Program-made: the position numbers and the translations under genes
Source of the DNA: Rutidosis leptorrhynchoides
Lineage: Eukaryota > Streptophyta > Magnoliopsida > Asterales > Asteraceae
Assembly: GCF_046630445.1 (NCBI RefSeq)
Contig: NC_092342.1
Location: 177,092,501-177,156,500, forward strand
DNA length: 64,000 nucleotides
Direction of reading: 5' to 3'
The notes under the pieces: model-generated
What the model was told of the DNA's origin: nothing
Database searches by the model: none
What the model saw: the letters and a program-made list of their open reading frames with translations, nothing else
Shown here: piece by piece, positions 46,665 through 59,400 of the stretch
How positions within the stretch are numbered: the stretch's first letter is position 1
Layout: each line of letters opens with the position of its first letter

Positions 46665-47005
46665 TTCCTTCAAAATAGTCAAATGGAACAAGTTAATCAT
46701 ACAGAATATTAAGAGTAGTTAATAGTATTTCGTAGCATAATATGAACTCATTTATAAAAGCTTTTTCTTCATATTAGCGTTTTATAAGTTTAAATTCGGG
46801 TAGTACCTACCCGTTAAGTTCATACTTAGTAGCTAATATACAATTCAACTACTACAATATTATATGAAAAACTGATTATAATAATATTTCGCGTTCAAAC
46901 TTTTATACAATATTTTACAAACTTACAATACCGCTTATTTTACATAAAGCATGAAATATAGCACACAATAACTTTGATACAAGATAGTTGTGAAGATAAT
47001 TCTAG
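46665..47005 (-). other. spacer between ORF2 and gag in E2
   Basis: Non-coding. It carries the internal PPT-like motif (46797-46818). Confidence 0.7.
46797..46818 (-). promoter_or_regulatory. internal PPT-like motif (E2)
   Basis: AACGGGTAGGTACTACCCG on the minus strand, the same as in E1 and E3. Confidence 0.5.
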
Positions 47006-47689
47006 CTAGTACACAAGTCGTTCAGCAAAGGCAATAAAGACACGTAATTCATACGTCCAGAAACAAGTCATGCATTCTGGTTTTACTAGGATTACTTCCC
47101 ATCCTTGGTCTTGTGGAACATAACCGTTATGGCCGTTGATAAGACAGCGTGTTGTAACGTCGTCAAAAGGACGAGGGTTACGTAATGTCCAACAGTCCCG
47201 TAACAATCTAAAAACCTCATTTCTTACCCCAATTACCGACTCCGTCACTTGTGGGAACGTTTTGTTTAATAGTTGTAGCCCGATGTTCTTGTTCTCACTT
47301 TGGTGAGAAGCGAACATTACTAATCCGTAAGCATAACATGCTTCTTTATGTTGCATGTTAGCCGCTTTTTCTAAATCACGAAGTCCAATATTCGGATATA
47401 TTGAGTCAAAATAATTTCTTAACCCATTGCGTAAAATAGCATTTGGGTTCCCCGCAATATATGCGTCAAAGTAAACACATCGTAACTTATGGGTTTCCCA
47501 ATGTGATATCCCCCATCTTTCAAACGAAAGTCTCTTATAAACCAAGACATTCTTGGAACGTTCTTCGAATGTCTTACAAACTGATCTCGCCTTAAATAGT
47601 TGTGCCGAGGAATTCTGGCCGACTCTAGACAAGATTTCATCAATCATGTCTCCGGGTAGGTCTCTTAAAATATTGGGTTGTCTATCCAT
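47006..47689 (-). CDS. ORF2: F-box protein carried by the retrotransposon (E2)
   Basis: 227 residues, intact. Same domain order as the E3 copy: F-box at about 8-45, Sel1-like helical middle, C-terminal CMTCFWTYELRVF. Differences from E3 at protein level are only Ala to Val (about residue 48), Ile to Thr (about 66) and Thr to Ala (near the end). Silent differences are three times as many. The gag and pol of this same element already carry a frameshift and a stop, while ORF2 is undamaged. The role is unknown; an SCF adaptor is the domain-based guess. Confidence 0.75.
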   Translation of the reverse strand: MDRQPNILRDLPGDMIDEILSRVGQNSSAQLFKARSVCKTFEERSKNVLVYKRLSFERWGISHWETHKLRCVYFDAYIAGNPNAILRNGLRNYFDSIYPNIGLRDLEKAANMQHKEACYAYGLVMFASHQSENKNIGLQLLNKTFPQVTESVIGVRNEVFRLLRDCWTLRNPRPFDDVTTRCLINGHNGYVPQDQGWEVILVKPECMTCFWTYELRVFIAFAERLVY

Positions 47690-47826
47690 TTTGTGTTTTT
47701 AAACTGTAAAATAGACAAGAGTTAGATTCATAAAAAAAATAGTTATTAATACAAGCAATTTTTGCATATATCATAAAGCATAAGCACACTATATTACATA
47801 TATTACACCACACGAATACAACTATC

Positions 47827-48441
47827 TTATTCCGACTCGCTTGTTTTTTCTTCTTCGATTTTGGTTCGTTTTGCCAAGTTTCTAGGGATATATGATGTTC
47901 CCCTAATACGAGCCGTAATTTTCCACATTGGTTTAGAAAAACCTGGTGGTTTAGAGGTTCCCGGGTCATTGTTACAACTTAAGGACTTCGGGGGTTGACG
48001 ATACATATAAAGTTCATCGGGGTTGGAATTAGATTTCTCTATTTTTATGCCCTTTCCCTTATTATTTTCTTTTGCCTTTTTAAATTCAGTTGGGGTAATT
48101 TCTATAACATCATCGGAATTCTCGTCGGAATCCGATTCATCAGAGAATTGGTAATCCTCCCAATATTTTGCTTCCTTGGCGGAAACACCATTGGTCATAA
48201 TTAACCTTGGTCGGTTGGTTGAGGATTTTCTTTTACTTAACCGTTTTATTATTTCCCCCACCGGTTCTATTTCTTCATCCGGTTCCGATTCTTCTTCCGG
48301 TTCCGATTCTTCTTCCGGTTCCGACTCTTCTTCCGGTTCCTCTTCGGGAACTTGTGAATCAGTCCACGAATCATTCCAATTTACATTTGACTCTTCATTA
48401 TTATTAGGTGAGTCAATGGGACTTGTTCTAGAGGTAGACAT
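47827..48441 (-). CDS. ORF1: acidic leader protein of family A (E2)
   Basis: 204 residues, six more than E1 and E3 because one extra 18-bp EEESEP unit is present (three units). Otherwise the same build: Ser/Thr/Asn-rich start, acidic repeat, basic patch, second acidic stretch, Lys-rich part. It differs from E3 at 8 residues, concentrated at the C-terminus (for example MWKITARIRG). Function unknown. Confidence 0.6.
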   Translation of the reverse strand: MSTSRTSPIDSPNNNEESNVNWNDSWTDSQVPEEEPEEESEPEEESEPEEESEPDEEIEPVGEIIKRLSKRKSSTNRPRLIMTNGVSAKEAKYWEDYQFSDESDSDENSDDVIEITPTEFKKAKENNKGKGIKIEKSNSNPDELYMYRQPPKSLSCNNDPGTSKPPGFSKPMWKITARIRGTSYIPRNLAKRTKIEEEKTSESE

Positions 48442-48636
48442 CTATCACATAATATCAAACACGTTAAGAGATTAATATATCACATAATATTCACATGTTA
48501 AAAATATATAGTTTCCAACAAAATTTGTTAAGCAATCATTTTTCAACTAAATACGGTCGAAGTCCAGACTCACTAATGCATCCTAACAAACTCGATAAGA
48601 CACACTAATGCAAAATTCTGGTTCTCTAAGACCAAC

Positions 48637-48648
48637 GCTCGGATACCA
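48637..48648 (-). promoter_or_regulatory. primer binding site (E2)
   Basis: TGGTATCCGAGC on the minus strand, the same one-base variant as in E1 and E3. The conserved leader follows at 48536-48636. Confidence 0.85.
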
Positions 48649-48650
48649 AC

Positions 48651-51600
48651 TGAAATGTCCCGTTCTTATTGATTAAAAACGTTCCATATTAATTGATTTC
48701 GTTGCGAGGTTTTGACCTCTATATGAGACGTTTTTCAAAGACTGCATTCATTTTTAAAACAAATCATAACCTTTATTTCATAGATAAAGGTTTTAAAAAG
48801 CTTTACGTAGATTATCAAATAATGATAATCTAAAATATCCTCTTTACACACGACCATTACATAATGGTTTACAATACAAATATGTTACAACAAAATAAGT
48901 TTCTTGAATGCAGTTTTTACACAATATCATACAAGCATGGACTCCAAATCTCGTCCTTATTTAAGTATGCGACAGCGGAAGCTCTTAATAATCACCTGAG
49001 AATAAACATGCTTAAAACGTCAACAAAAATGTTGGTGAGTTATAGGTTTAACCTATATATATCAAATCATAATAATAGACCACAAGATTTCATATTTCAA
49101 TACACATCCCATACATAGAGATAAAAATCATTCATATGGTGAACACCTGGTAACCGACATTAACAAGATGCATATATAAGAATATCCCCATCATTCCGGG
49201 ACACCCTTCGGATATGATATAAATTTCGAAGTACTAAAGCATCTGGTACTTTGGATGGGGCTTGTTGGGCCAGATAGATCTATCTTTAGGATTCGCGTCA
49301 AAAGGGGCATATTCGATTTCGATAATTCAACCATAGAATGTAGTTTCGCGTACTTGTGTCTATTTTGTAAATCATTTATAAAACCTGCATGTATTCTCAT
49401 CCCAAAAATATTAGATTTTAAAAGTGGGACTATAACTCACTTTCACAGATTTTTACTTCGTCGGGAAGTAAGACTTGGCCACTGGTTGATTCACGAACCT
49501 ATAACAATATATACATATATATCAAAGTATGTTCAAAATATATTTACAACACTTTTAATATATTTTGATGTTTTAAGTTTATTAAGTCAGCTGTCCTCGT
49601 TAGTAACCTACAACTAGTTGTCCACAATTAGATGTACAGAAATAAATCGATAAATATTATCTTGAATCAATCCACGACCCAGTGTATACGTATCTCAGTA
49701 TTGATCACAACTCAAACTATATATATTTTGGAATCAACCTCAACCCTGTATAGCTAACTCCAACATTCACATATAGAGTGTCTATGGTTGTTCCGAAATA
49801 TATATAGATGTGTCGACATGATAGGTCGAAACATTGTATACGTGTCTATGGTATCTCAAGATTACATAATATACAATACAAGTTGATTAAGTTATGGTTG
49901 GAATAGATTTGTTACCAATTTTCACGTAGCTAAAATGAGAAAAATTATAAAATCTTGTTTTACCCATAACTTCTTCATTTTAAATCTGTTTTGAGTGAAT
50001 CAAATTGCTATGGTTTCATATTGAACTCTATTTTATGAATCTAAACAGAAAAAGTATAGGTTTATAGTCGGAAAAATAAGTTACAAGTCCTTTTTGTAAA
50101 GGTAGTCATTTCAGTCGAAAGAACGACGTCTAGATGACCATTTTAGAAAACATACTTCCACTTTGAGTTTAACCATTATTTTTGGATATAGTTTCATGTT
50201 CATAATAAAAATCATTTTCTCAGAATAACAACTTTTAAATCAAAGTTTATCATAGTTTTTAATTAACTAACCCAAAACAGCCCGCGGTGTTACTACGACG
50301 GCGTAAATCCGGTTTTACGGTGTTTTTCGTGTTTCCAGGTTTTAAATCATTAAGTTAGCATATCATATAGATATAGAACATGTGTTTAGTTGATTTTAAA
50401 AGTCAAGTTAGAAGGATTAACTTTTGTTTGCGAACAAGTTTAGAATTAACTAAACTATGTTCTAGTGATTACAAGTTTAAACCTTCGAATAAGATAGCTT
50501 TATATGTATGAATCGAATGATGTTATGAACATCATTACTACCTTAAGTTCCTTGGATAAACCTACTGGAAAAGAGAAAAATGGATCTAGCTTCAACGGAT
50601 CCTTGGATGGCTCGAAGTTCTTGAAGCAGAATCATGACACGAAAACAAGTTCAAGTAAGATCATCACTTGAAATAAGATTGTTATAGTTATAGAAATCGA
50701 ACCAAAGTTTGAATATGATTATTACCTTGTATTAGAATGATAACCTACTGTAAGAAACAAAGATTTCTTGAGGTTGGATGATCACCTTACAAGATTGGAA
50801 GTGAGCTAGCAAATTTGAAAGTATTCTTGATTTTATGAAACTAGAACTTTTGGAATTTATGAAGAACACTTAGAACTTGAAGATAGAACTTGAGAGAGAT
50901 CAATTAGATGAAGAAAATTGAAGAATGAAAGTGTTTGTAGGTGTTTTTGGTCGTTGGTGTATGGATTAGATATAAAGGATATGTAATTTTGTTTTCATGT
51001 AAATAAGTCATGAATGATTACTCATATTTTTGTAATTTTATGAGATATTTCATGCTAGTTGCCAAATGATGGTTCCCACATGTGTTAGGTGACTCACATG
51101 GGCTGCTAAGAGCTGATAATTGGAGTGTATATACCAATAGTACATACATCTAAAAGCTGTGTATTGTACGAGTACGAATACGGGTGCATACGAGTAGAAT
51201 TGTTGATGAAACTGAACGAGGATGTAATTGTAAGCATTTTTGTTAAGTAGAAGTATTTTGATAAGTGTCTTGAAGTCTTTCAAAAGTGTATGAATACATA
51301 TTAAAACACTACATGTATATACATTTTAACTGAGTCGTTAAGTCATCGTTAGTCGTTACATGTAAATGTTGTTTTGAAACCTTTAGGTTAACGATCTTGT
51401 TAAATGTTGTTAACCCAATGTTTATAATATCAAAAGAGATTTTAAATTACTATATTATCATGATATTATGATGTACGAATATCTCTTAATATGATATATA
51501 TACATTAAATGTCGTTACAACGATAATCGTTACATATATGTCTCGTTTCAAAATCATTAAGTTAGTAGTCTTGTTTTTACATATGTAGTTCATTGTTAAT

Positions 51601-51857
51601 ATACTTAATGATATGTTTACTTATAATAATATCATGTTAACTATATATATAACCATATATATGTCATCATATAGTTTTTACAAGTTTTAACGTTCGTGAA
51701 TCACCGGTCAACTTGGGTGGTCAATTGTCTATATGAAACCTATTTCAATTAATCAAGTCTTAACAAGTTTGATTGCTTAACATGTTGGAAACATTTAATC
51801 ATGTAAATACCAATCTCAATTAATATATATAAACATGGAAAAGTTCGGGTCACTACA
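48651..51857 (-). repeat. 5' LTR of E2 (family A, 3207 bp)
   Basis: Full LTR except for a deletion of about 43 bp near 49297 (GCGTCAAAAGGGGC, where other copies have GCGTCAATTAGGG...AAAAAGGGGC). It keeps the promoter-like region that is missing from the 3' LTR. Confidence 0.92.
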
Positions 51858-51862
51858 AATGG
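51858..51862 (+). repeat. target site duplication of E2 (right)
   Basis: AATGG, the partner of 40052-40056. Confidence 0.95.
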
Positions 51863-52695
51863 CACCGACTACTCGACACACCGTGAATATGAATGAAGAG
51901 GAATTCCGTACTTTTCTAGCTTCAAACATAGCCGCAGTACAGGCTGCGCTACATACCAACAATAACCTTGGATCTAGCAGTACAGGAAATCGTGTAGGAT
52001 GCACCTACAAAGAATTTACTGCCTGCAAACCTTTGGAATTTGATGGAACCGAAGGACCGATCGGATTGAAACAGTGGACCGAGAAGGTCGAATCGGTGTT
52101 TGCCATAAGTAAGTGTACTGAAGAGGATAAAGTGAAGTACGCTACGCATACCTTCACAGGTTCTGCATTAACATGGTGGAATACCTATCTAGAGCAAGTG
52201 GGACAAGACGATGCGTACGCACTACCGTGGTCAGCATTCAAGCACTTGATGAACGAGAAGTACCGTCCCAGAACCGAGGTCAATAAGCTCAAGACAGAAC
52301 TTAGAGGGTTACGAACCCAAGGATTTGATATTACCACGTACGAAAGACGATTCACAGAATTGTGCCTATTGTGTCCGGGAGCATTCGAAGATGAGGAAGA
52401 GAAGATCGACGCGTTTGTGAAAGGATTACCGGAAAGAATCCAAGAAGATATAAGTTCACACGAGCCTGCCTCCATACAACAGGCATGTAGAATGGCTCAC
52501 AAACTAGTGAACCAGATTGAAGAAAGAATTAAAGAACAGACTGCTGAAGAGGCCAATGTGAAGCAAGTCAAAAGAAAGTGGGAGGAAAACGGTGATAAGA
52601 ATCACCAATACAACAACAACAACAGCAATTACAACAATAATCGCAGCAATTATCCCAACAATCGCAACATCAATCGCAACTACAACAAACGGCCC

Positions 52696-52735
<40 letters not shown>

Positions 52736-53532
52736 GCAGCAACTACAACAATCATCCCAACAACAATAATATCCGCAATAACAACAACAATCAGAAGCAG
52801 CTATGCCAAAGGTGTGAAAAGTATCACTCGGGGTTCTGCACCAAATTTTGCAACAAGTGTAAAAGAAATGGTCATAGCGCGGCGAAGTGTGAGGTCTACG
52901 GACCAGGGTTTAATAGAACGAAAGGAACAAATGGTGTCGGAACGAGTAATGGCGGAGCAAGTAGTGTCGGAGCAAGTTATGCCAATGTAGTTTGTTATAA
53001 ATGTGGAAAACCGGGCCACATTATTAGAAATTGCCTGAACCAGAAGAACACGAATGGACAAGGCCGCGAAAGAGTTTTCAATATTAATGCGGCAGAGGCA
53101 CAAGAAGACCCGGAGCTTGTTACGGGTACGTTTCTTATTGACAATAAATCTGCTTACGTTTTATTTGATTCGGGTGCGGATAGAAGCTATATGAGTAGAG
53201 ATTTTTGTGCTAAATTAAGTTGTCCATTGACACCTTTGGATAGTAAATTTTTACTCGAATTAGCAAATGGTAAATTAATTTCAGCAGATAATATATGTCG
53301 GAATCGAGAAATTAAACGGGTTAGCGAAACATTTAAGATTGATTTGATACCAGTAGAGTTAGGGAGTTTTGATGTGATAATCGGTATGGACTGGTTGAAA
53401 GAAGTGAAAGCAGAGATCGTTTGTTACAAAAATGCAATTCGCATTATACGAGAAAAAGGAAAACCCTTAATGGTGTACGGAGAAAAGGGCAACACGAAGC
53501 TACATCTTATTAGTAATTTGAAGGCACAATAA
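51859..53532 (+). CDS. gag: gag-protease of E3, separated from its leader by E2
   Basis: 557 residues from ATG 51859 (an in-frame ATG at 51835 lies in the E2 LTR and is not original). Capsid-like part with EFDGTEGPIGLKQW and GSALTWWNTYLEQ (about 65-115), Asn-rich linker (about 250-310) encoded by AAC/CAA repeats, Cys-rich segment from 315, zinc knuckles at about 331 (CNKCKRNGHSAAKC) and 379 (CYKCGKPGHIIRNC), and protease active site DSGAD at about 437. The frame is intact. The stop UAA (53530-53532) is followed in the same frame by pol, context CAA UAA CUA. E2 insertion puts 11.8 kb of foreign DNA just before the start codon, so normal expression from the E3 5' LTR is unlikely. Confidence 0.9.
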
Positions 53533-56445
53533 CTAATAAGAAAAGGTTGCTATGCTGTTCTAGCACACGTCGAGAAAGTACAAACTGAAGAAAAGAGCAT
53601 CAATGATGTTCCCATTGCAAAAGAATTTCCCGATGTATTTCCGAAAGAATTACCGGGATTACCCCCACATCGATCCGTTGAATTTCAAATAGATCTTGTA
53701 CCAGGAGCTGCACCAATAGCTCGTGCTCCTTACAGACTCGCACCCAGCGAGATGAAAGAACTGCAAAGCCAATTACAAGAACTTTTAGAGCGTGGTTTCA
53801 TTCGACCAAGCACATTATCGTGGGGAGCTCCTGTTTTGTTTGTCAAGAAGAAAGATGGTACATTCAGGTTGTGTATCGACTACCGAGAGTTGAACAAACT
53901 TACCATCAAGAACCGCTACCCACTACCGAGAATCGACGACTTATTTGATCAACTACAAGGCTCGTCTGTTTATTCAAAGATTGACTTACATTCCGGGTAT
54001 CATCAAATGCGGGTGAAAGAAGATGATATTCCAAAGACTGCTTTCAGAACACGTTACGGTCATTACGAGTTTATGGTCATGCCATTTGGTTTAACTAATG
54101 CACCAGCTGTGTTCATGGACCTTATGAACCGAGTGTGTGGACCATACCTTGACAAGTTTGTCATTGATGACATACTTATTTACTCAAAGAATGACCAAGA
54201 ACACGGTGAACATTTGAGAAAGGTGTTAGAAGTATTGAGGAAGGAAGAATTGTACGCTAAGTTTTCAAAGTGTGCATTTTGGTTGGAAGAAGTTCAATTC
54301 CTCGGTCACATAGTGAACAAAGAAGGTATTAAGGTGGATCCGGCAAAGATAGAAACTGTTGAAAAGTGGGAAACCCCGAAAACTCCGAAACACATACGCC
54401 AGTTTTTAGGACTAGCTGGTTACTACAGAAGGTTCATCCAAGACTTTTCTAGAATAGCAAAACCCTTGACTGCATTAACGCATAAAGGGAAGAAATTTGA
54501 ATGGAATGATGAACAAGAGAAAGCGTTTCAGTTATTGAAGAAAAAGCTAACTATGGCACCTATATTGTCATTGCCTGAAGGGAATGATGATTTTGTGATT
54601 TATTGTGACGCATCAAAGCAAGGTCTCGGTTGTGTATTAATGCAACGAACGAAGGTGATTGCTTATGCGTCTAGACAATTGAAGATTCACGAACAAAATT
54701 ATACGACGCATGATTTGGAATTAGGCGCAGTTGTTTTTGCATTAAAGACTTGGAGGCACTACTTATATGGGGTTAAAAGTATTATATATACCGACCACAA
54801 AAGTCTTCAACACATATTTAATCAGAAACAACTGAATATGAGGCAGCGTAGGTGGATTGAATTATTGAATGATTACGACTTTGAGATTCGTTACCACCCG
54901 GGGAAGGCAAATGTGGTAGCCGATGCCTTGAGCAGGAAGGACAGAGAACCCATTTGAGTAAAATCTATGAATATAATGATTCATAATAACCTTACTACTC
55001 AAATAAAGGAGGCGCAACAAGGAGTTTTAAAAGAGGGAAATTTAAAGGATGAAATACCCAAAGGATCGGAGAAGCATCTTAATATTCGGGAAGACGGAAC
55101 CCGGTATAGGGCTGAAAGGATTTGGGTACCAAAATTTGGAGATATGAGAGAAATGGTACTTAGAGAAGCTCATAAAACCAGATACTCAATACATCCTGGA
55201 ACGGGGAAGATGTACAAGGATCTCAAGAAACATTTTTGGTGGCCGGGTATGAAAGCCGATGTTGCTAAATATGTAGGAGAATGTTTGACGTGTTCTAAGG
55301 TCAAAGCTGAGCATCAGAAACCATCAGGTCTACTTCAACAACCCGAAATCCCAGAATGGAAATGGGAAAACATTACCATGGATTTCATCACTAAATTGCC
55401 AAGGACTGCAAGTGGTTTTGATACTATTTGGGTAATAGTTGATCGTCTCACCAAATCAGCACACTTCCTGCCAATAAGAGAAGATGACAAGATGGAGAAG
55501 TTAGCATGACTGTATTTGAAGGAAGTCATCTCCAGACATGGAATACCAATCTCTATTATCTCTGATAGGGATGGCAGATTTATTTCAAGATTCTGGCAAA
55601 CATTACAGCAAGCATTAGGAACTCGTCTAGACATGAGTACTGCCTATCATCCACAAACTGATGGGCAGAGCGAAAGGACGATACAAACGCTTGAAGACAT
55701 GCTACGAGCATGTGTTATTGATTTCGGAAACAGTTGGGATCGACATCTACCGTTAGTAGAATTTTTCTACAACAACAGCTACCATTCAAGCATTGAGATG
55801 GCGCCGTTTGAAGCACTTTATGGTAGAAAGTGCAGGTCTCCGATTTGTTGGAGTGAAGTGGGGGATAGACAGATTACGGGTCCGGAGATTATACAAGAAA
55901 CTACCGAGAAGATCATCCAAATTCAACAACGGTTGAAAACCGCCCAAAGTCGACAAAAGAGCTACGCTGACATTAAAAGAAAAGATATAGAATTTGAAAT
56001 TGGAGAGATGGTCATGCTTAAAGTTGCACCTTGGAAAGGCGTTGTTCGATTTGGTAAACGAGGGAAATTAAATCCAAGGTATATTGGACCATTCAAGATT
56101 ATTGATCGTGTCGGACCAGTAGCTTACCGACTTGAGTTACCTCAACAACTCGTGGCTGTACATAACACTTTCCACGTCTCGAATTTGAAGAAATGTTTTG
56201 CTAAAGAAGATCTCACTATTCCGTTAGATGAAATCCAAATCAACGAAAAACTTCAAATCATCGAAGAACCCGACGAAATAATGGATCGTGAGGTTAAAAG
56301 ACTTAAGCAAAACAAGATACCAATTGTTAAGGTTCGATGGAATGCTCGTAGAGGACCCGAGTTCACCTGGGAGCATGAAGATCAGATGAAGAAGAAATAC
56401 CCGCATCTATTTCCAGAAGATTCGCCAACACCTTCAACAGCTTAA
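53533..56445 (+). pseudogene. pol: pol (RT, RNase H, integrase, chromodomain-like tail) of E3, with stops
   Basis: In frame with gag after the UAA. It begins [15 protein letters not shown] and [31 protein letters not shown] intact, but a 9-bp deletion near 54163 (between CATTG repeats) removes three residues just before the catalytic Asp pair (FVIDDIL instead of [10 protein letters not shown]), and [11 protein letters not shown] reads [14 protein letters not shown] to TGA stops occur at 54955 (after RNase H) and 55507 (in integrase). Integrase keeps HHCC, SDRDGRF and [12 protein letters not shown]. The C-terminus [19 protein letters not shown] followed by [12 protein letters not shown] is chromodomain-like and complete. 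Ends at TAA 56445. Confidence 0.88.
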
Positions 56446-56480
56446 AATTTCAGGACGAAATTTATTTAACGGGTAGGTAC
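56445..56480 (+). promoter_or_regulatory. hairpin and polypurine tract (E3)
   Basis: AAATTTCAGGACGAAATTT (56445-56463; the E2/E4 stem with one changed base), then TTTAACGGGTAGGTAC (56465-56480), then the 3' LTR. Confidence 0.7.
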
Positions 56481-59400
56481 TGTAGTGACCCGAACTTTTC
56501 CATGTTTATATATATTAATTGAGATTGATATTTACATGATTAAATGTTTCCAACATGTTAAGCAATCAAACTTGTTAAGACTTGATTAATTGAAATAGGT
56601 TTCATATAGACAATTGACCACCCAAGTTGACCGGTGATTCACGAACGTTAAAACTTGTAAAAACTATATTATGACATATATATGGTTATATATATAGTTA
56701 ACATGATATTATGATAAGTGAACATATCATTAATTATATTAACAATGAACTACATATGTAAAAACAAGACTACTAACTTAATGATTTTGAAACGAGACAT
56801 ATATGTAACGATTATCGTTGTAACGACATTTAATGTATATATATCATATTAAGAGATATTCATACATCATAATATCATGATAATATAATAATTTAAAATC
56901 TCTTTTGATATTATAAACATTGGGTTAACAACATTTAACAAGATCGTTAACCTAAAGGTTTCAAAACAACATTTACATGTAACGACTAACGATGACTTAA
57001 CGACTCAGTTAAAATGTATATACATGTAGTGTTTTAATATGTATTCATACACTTTTGAAAGACTTCAAGACACTTATCAAAATACTTCTACTTAACAAAA
57101 ATGCTTACAATTACATCCTCGTTCAGTTTCATCAACAATTCTACTCGTATGCACCCGTATTCGTACTCGTACAATACACAGCTTTTAGATGTATGTACTA
57201 TTGGTATATACACTCTAATTATCAGCTCTTAGCAGCCCATGTGAGTCACCTAACACATGTGGGAACCATCATTTGGCAACTAGCATGAAATATCTCATAA
57301 AATTACAAAAATATGAGTAATCATTCATGACTTATTTACATGAAAACAAAATAACATATCCTTTATATCTAATCCATACACCAACGACCAAAAACACCTA
57401 CAAACACTTTCATTCTTCAATTTTCTTCATCTAATTGATCTCTCTCAAGTTCTATCTTCAAGTTCTAAGTGTTCTTCATAAATTCCAAAAGTTCTAGTTT
57501 CATAAAATCAAGAATACTTTCAAGTTTGCTAGCTCACTTCCAATCTTGTAAGGTGATCATCCAACCTCAAGAAATCTTTGTTTCTTATAGTAGGTTATCA
57601 TTCTAATACAAGGTAATAATCATATTCAAACTTTGGTTCAATTTATATAACTATAACAATCTTATTTTAAGTGATGATCTTACTTGAACTTGTTTTCGTG
57701 TCATGATTCTGCTTCAAGAACTTCGAGCCATCCAAGGATCCATTGAAGCTAGATCCATTTTTCTATATTCCAGTAGGTTTATCCAAGGAACTTAAGGTAG
57801 TAATGATGTTCATAACATCATTCGATTCATACATATAAAGCTATCTTATTCGAAGGTTTAAACTTGTAATCACTAGAACATAGTTTAGTTAATTCTAAAC
57901 TTGTTCGCAAACAAAAGTTAATCCTTCTAACTTGACTTTTAAAATAAACTAAACACATGTTCTATATCTATATGATATGCTAACTTAATGATTTAAAACC
58001 TGGAAACACGAAAAACACCGTAAAACCGGATTTACGCCGTCGTAGTAACACCGCGGGCTGTTTTGGGTTAGTTAATTAAAAACTATGATAAACTTTGATT
58101 TAAAAGTTGTTATTCTGAAAAAATGATTTTTATTATGAACATGAAACTATATCCAAAAATTATGGTTAAACTCAAAGTGGAAGTATGTTTTCTAAAATGG
58201 TCATCTAGACGTCGTTCTTTCGACTGAAATGACTACCTTTACAAAAACGACTTGTAACTTATTTTTCCGACTATAAACCTATACTTTTTCTGTTTAGATT
58301 CATAAAATAGGGTTCAATATGAAACCATAGCAATTTGATTCACTCAAAACAGATTTAAAATGAAGAAGTTATGGGTAAAACAAGATTGGATAATTTTTCT
58401 CATTTTAGCTACGTGAAAATTGGTAACAAATCTATTCCAACCATAACTTAATCAACTTGTATTGTATATTATGTAATCTTGAGATACCATAGACACGTAT
58501 ACAATGTTTCGACCTATCATGTCGACACATCTATATATATTTCGGAACAACTATAGACACTCTATATAAGAATGTTGGAGTTAGCTATACAGGGTTGAGG
58601 TTGATTCCAAAATATATATAGTTTGAGTTGTGATCAATACTGAGATACGTATACACTGGGTCGTGGATTGATTCAAGATAATATTTATCGATTTATTTCT
58701 GTACATCTAACTGTGGACAACTAGTTGTAGGTTACTAACGAGGACAGCTGACTTTATAAACTTAAAACATCAAAATATATTAAAAGTGTTGTAAATATAT
58801 TTTGAACATACTTTGATATATATGTATATATTGTTATAGGTTCGTGAATCAACCAGTGGCCAAGTCTTACTTCCCGACGAAGTAAAAATCTGTGAAAGTG
58901 AGTTATAGTCCCACTTTTAAAATCTAATATTTTTGGGATGAGAATACATGCAGGTTTTATAAATGATTTACAAAATAGACACAAGTACGTGAAACTACAT
59001 TCTATGGTTGAATTATCGAAATTGAATTTGCCCCTTTTTATTAAGTCTGGTAATCTAAGAATTAGGGAACAGACACCCTAATTGACGCGAATCCTAAAGA
59101 TAGATCTATTGGGCTTAACAAACCCCATCTAAAGTACCGGATGCTTTAGTACTTTGAAATTTATATCATATCCGAAGGGTGTCCCGGAATGATGGGGATA
59201 TTCTTATATATGCATCTTGTTAATGCCGGTTACCAGGTGTTCACCATATGAATGATTTTTATCTCTATGTATGGGATGTGTATTGAAATATGAAATCTTG
59301 TGGTCTATTATTATGATTTGATATATATAGGTTAAACCTATAACTCACCGACATTTTTGTTGACGTTTTAAGCATGTTTATTCTCAGGTGATTATTAAGA

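Larger units (their letters stand above)
40057..51857 (-). mobile_element. E2: family A element with F-box ORF, inserted inverted into E3
   Basis: 11,801 bp, minus strand, AATGG duplication on both sides. Order from the right: 5' LTR 51857-48651, PBS, ORF1, ORF2, internal PPT-like motif, gag-protease (frameshifted), pol (late stop), hairpin, PPT, 3' LTR 42052-40057 (with a 1.25-kb deletion). The shared LTR parts differ at about a dozen positions in 1.6 kb. It is the youngest layer of the nest. Together with E3 it forms large inverted repeats: 34834-40056 against 46662-51857, and E3 51858-58100 against 40460-46664. Confidence 0.93.
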
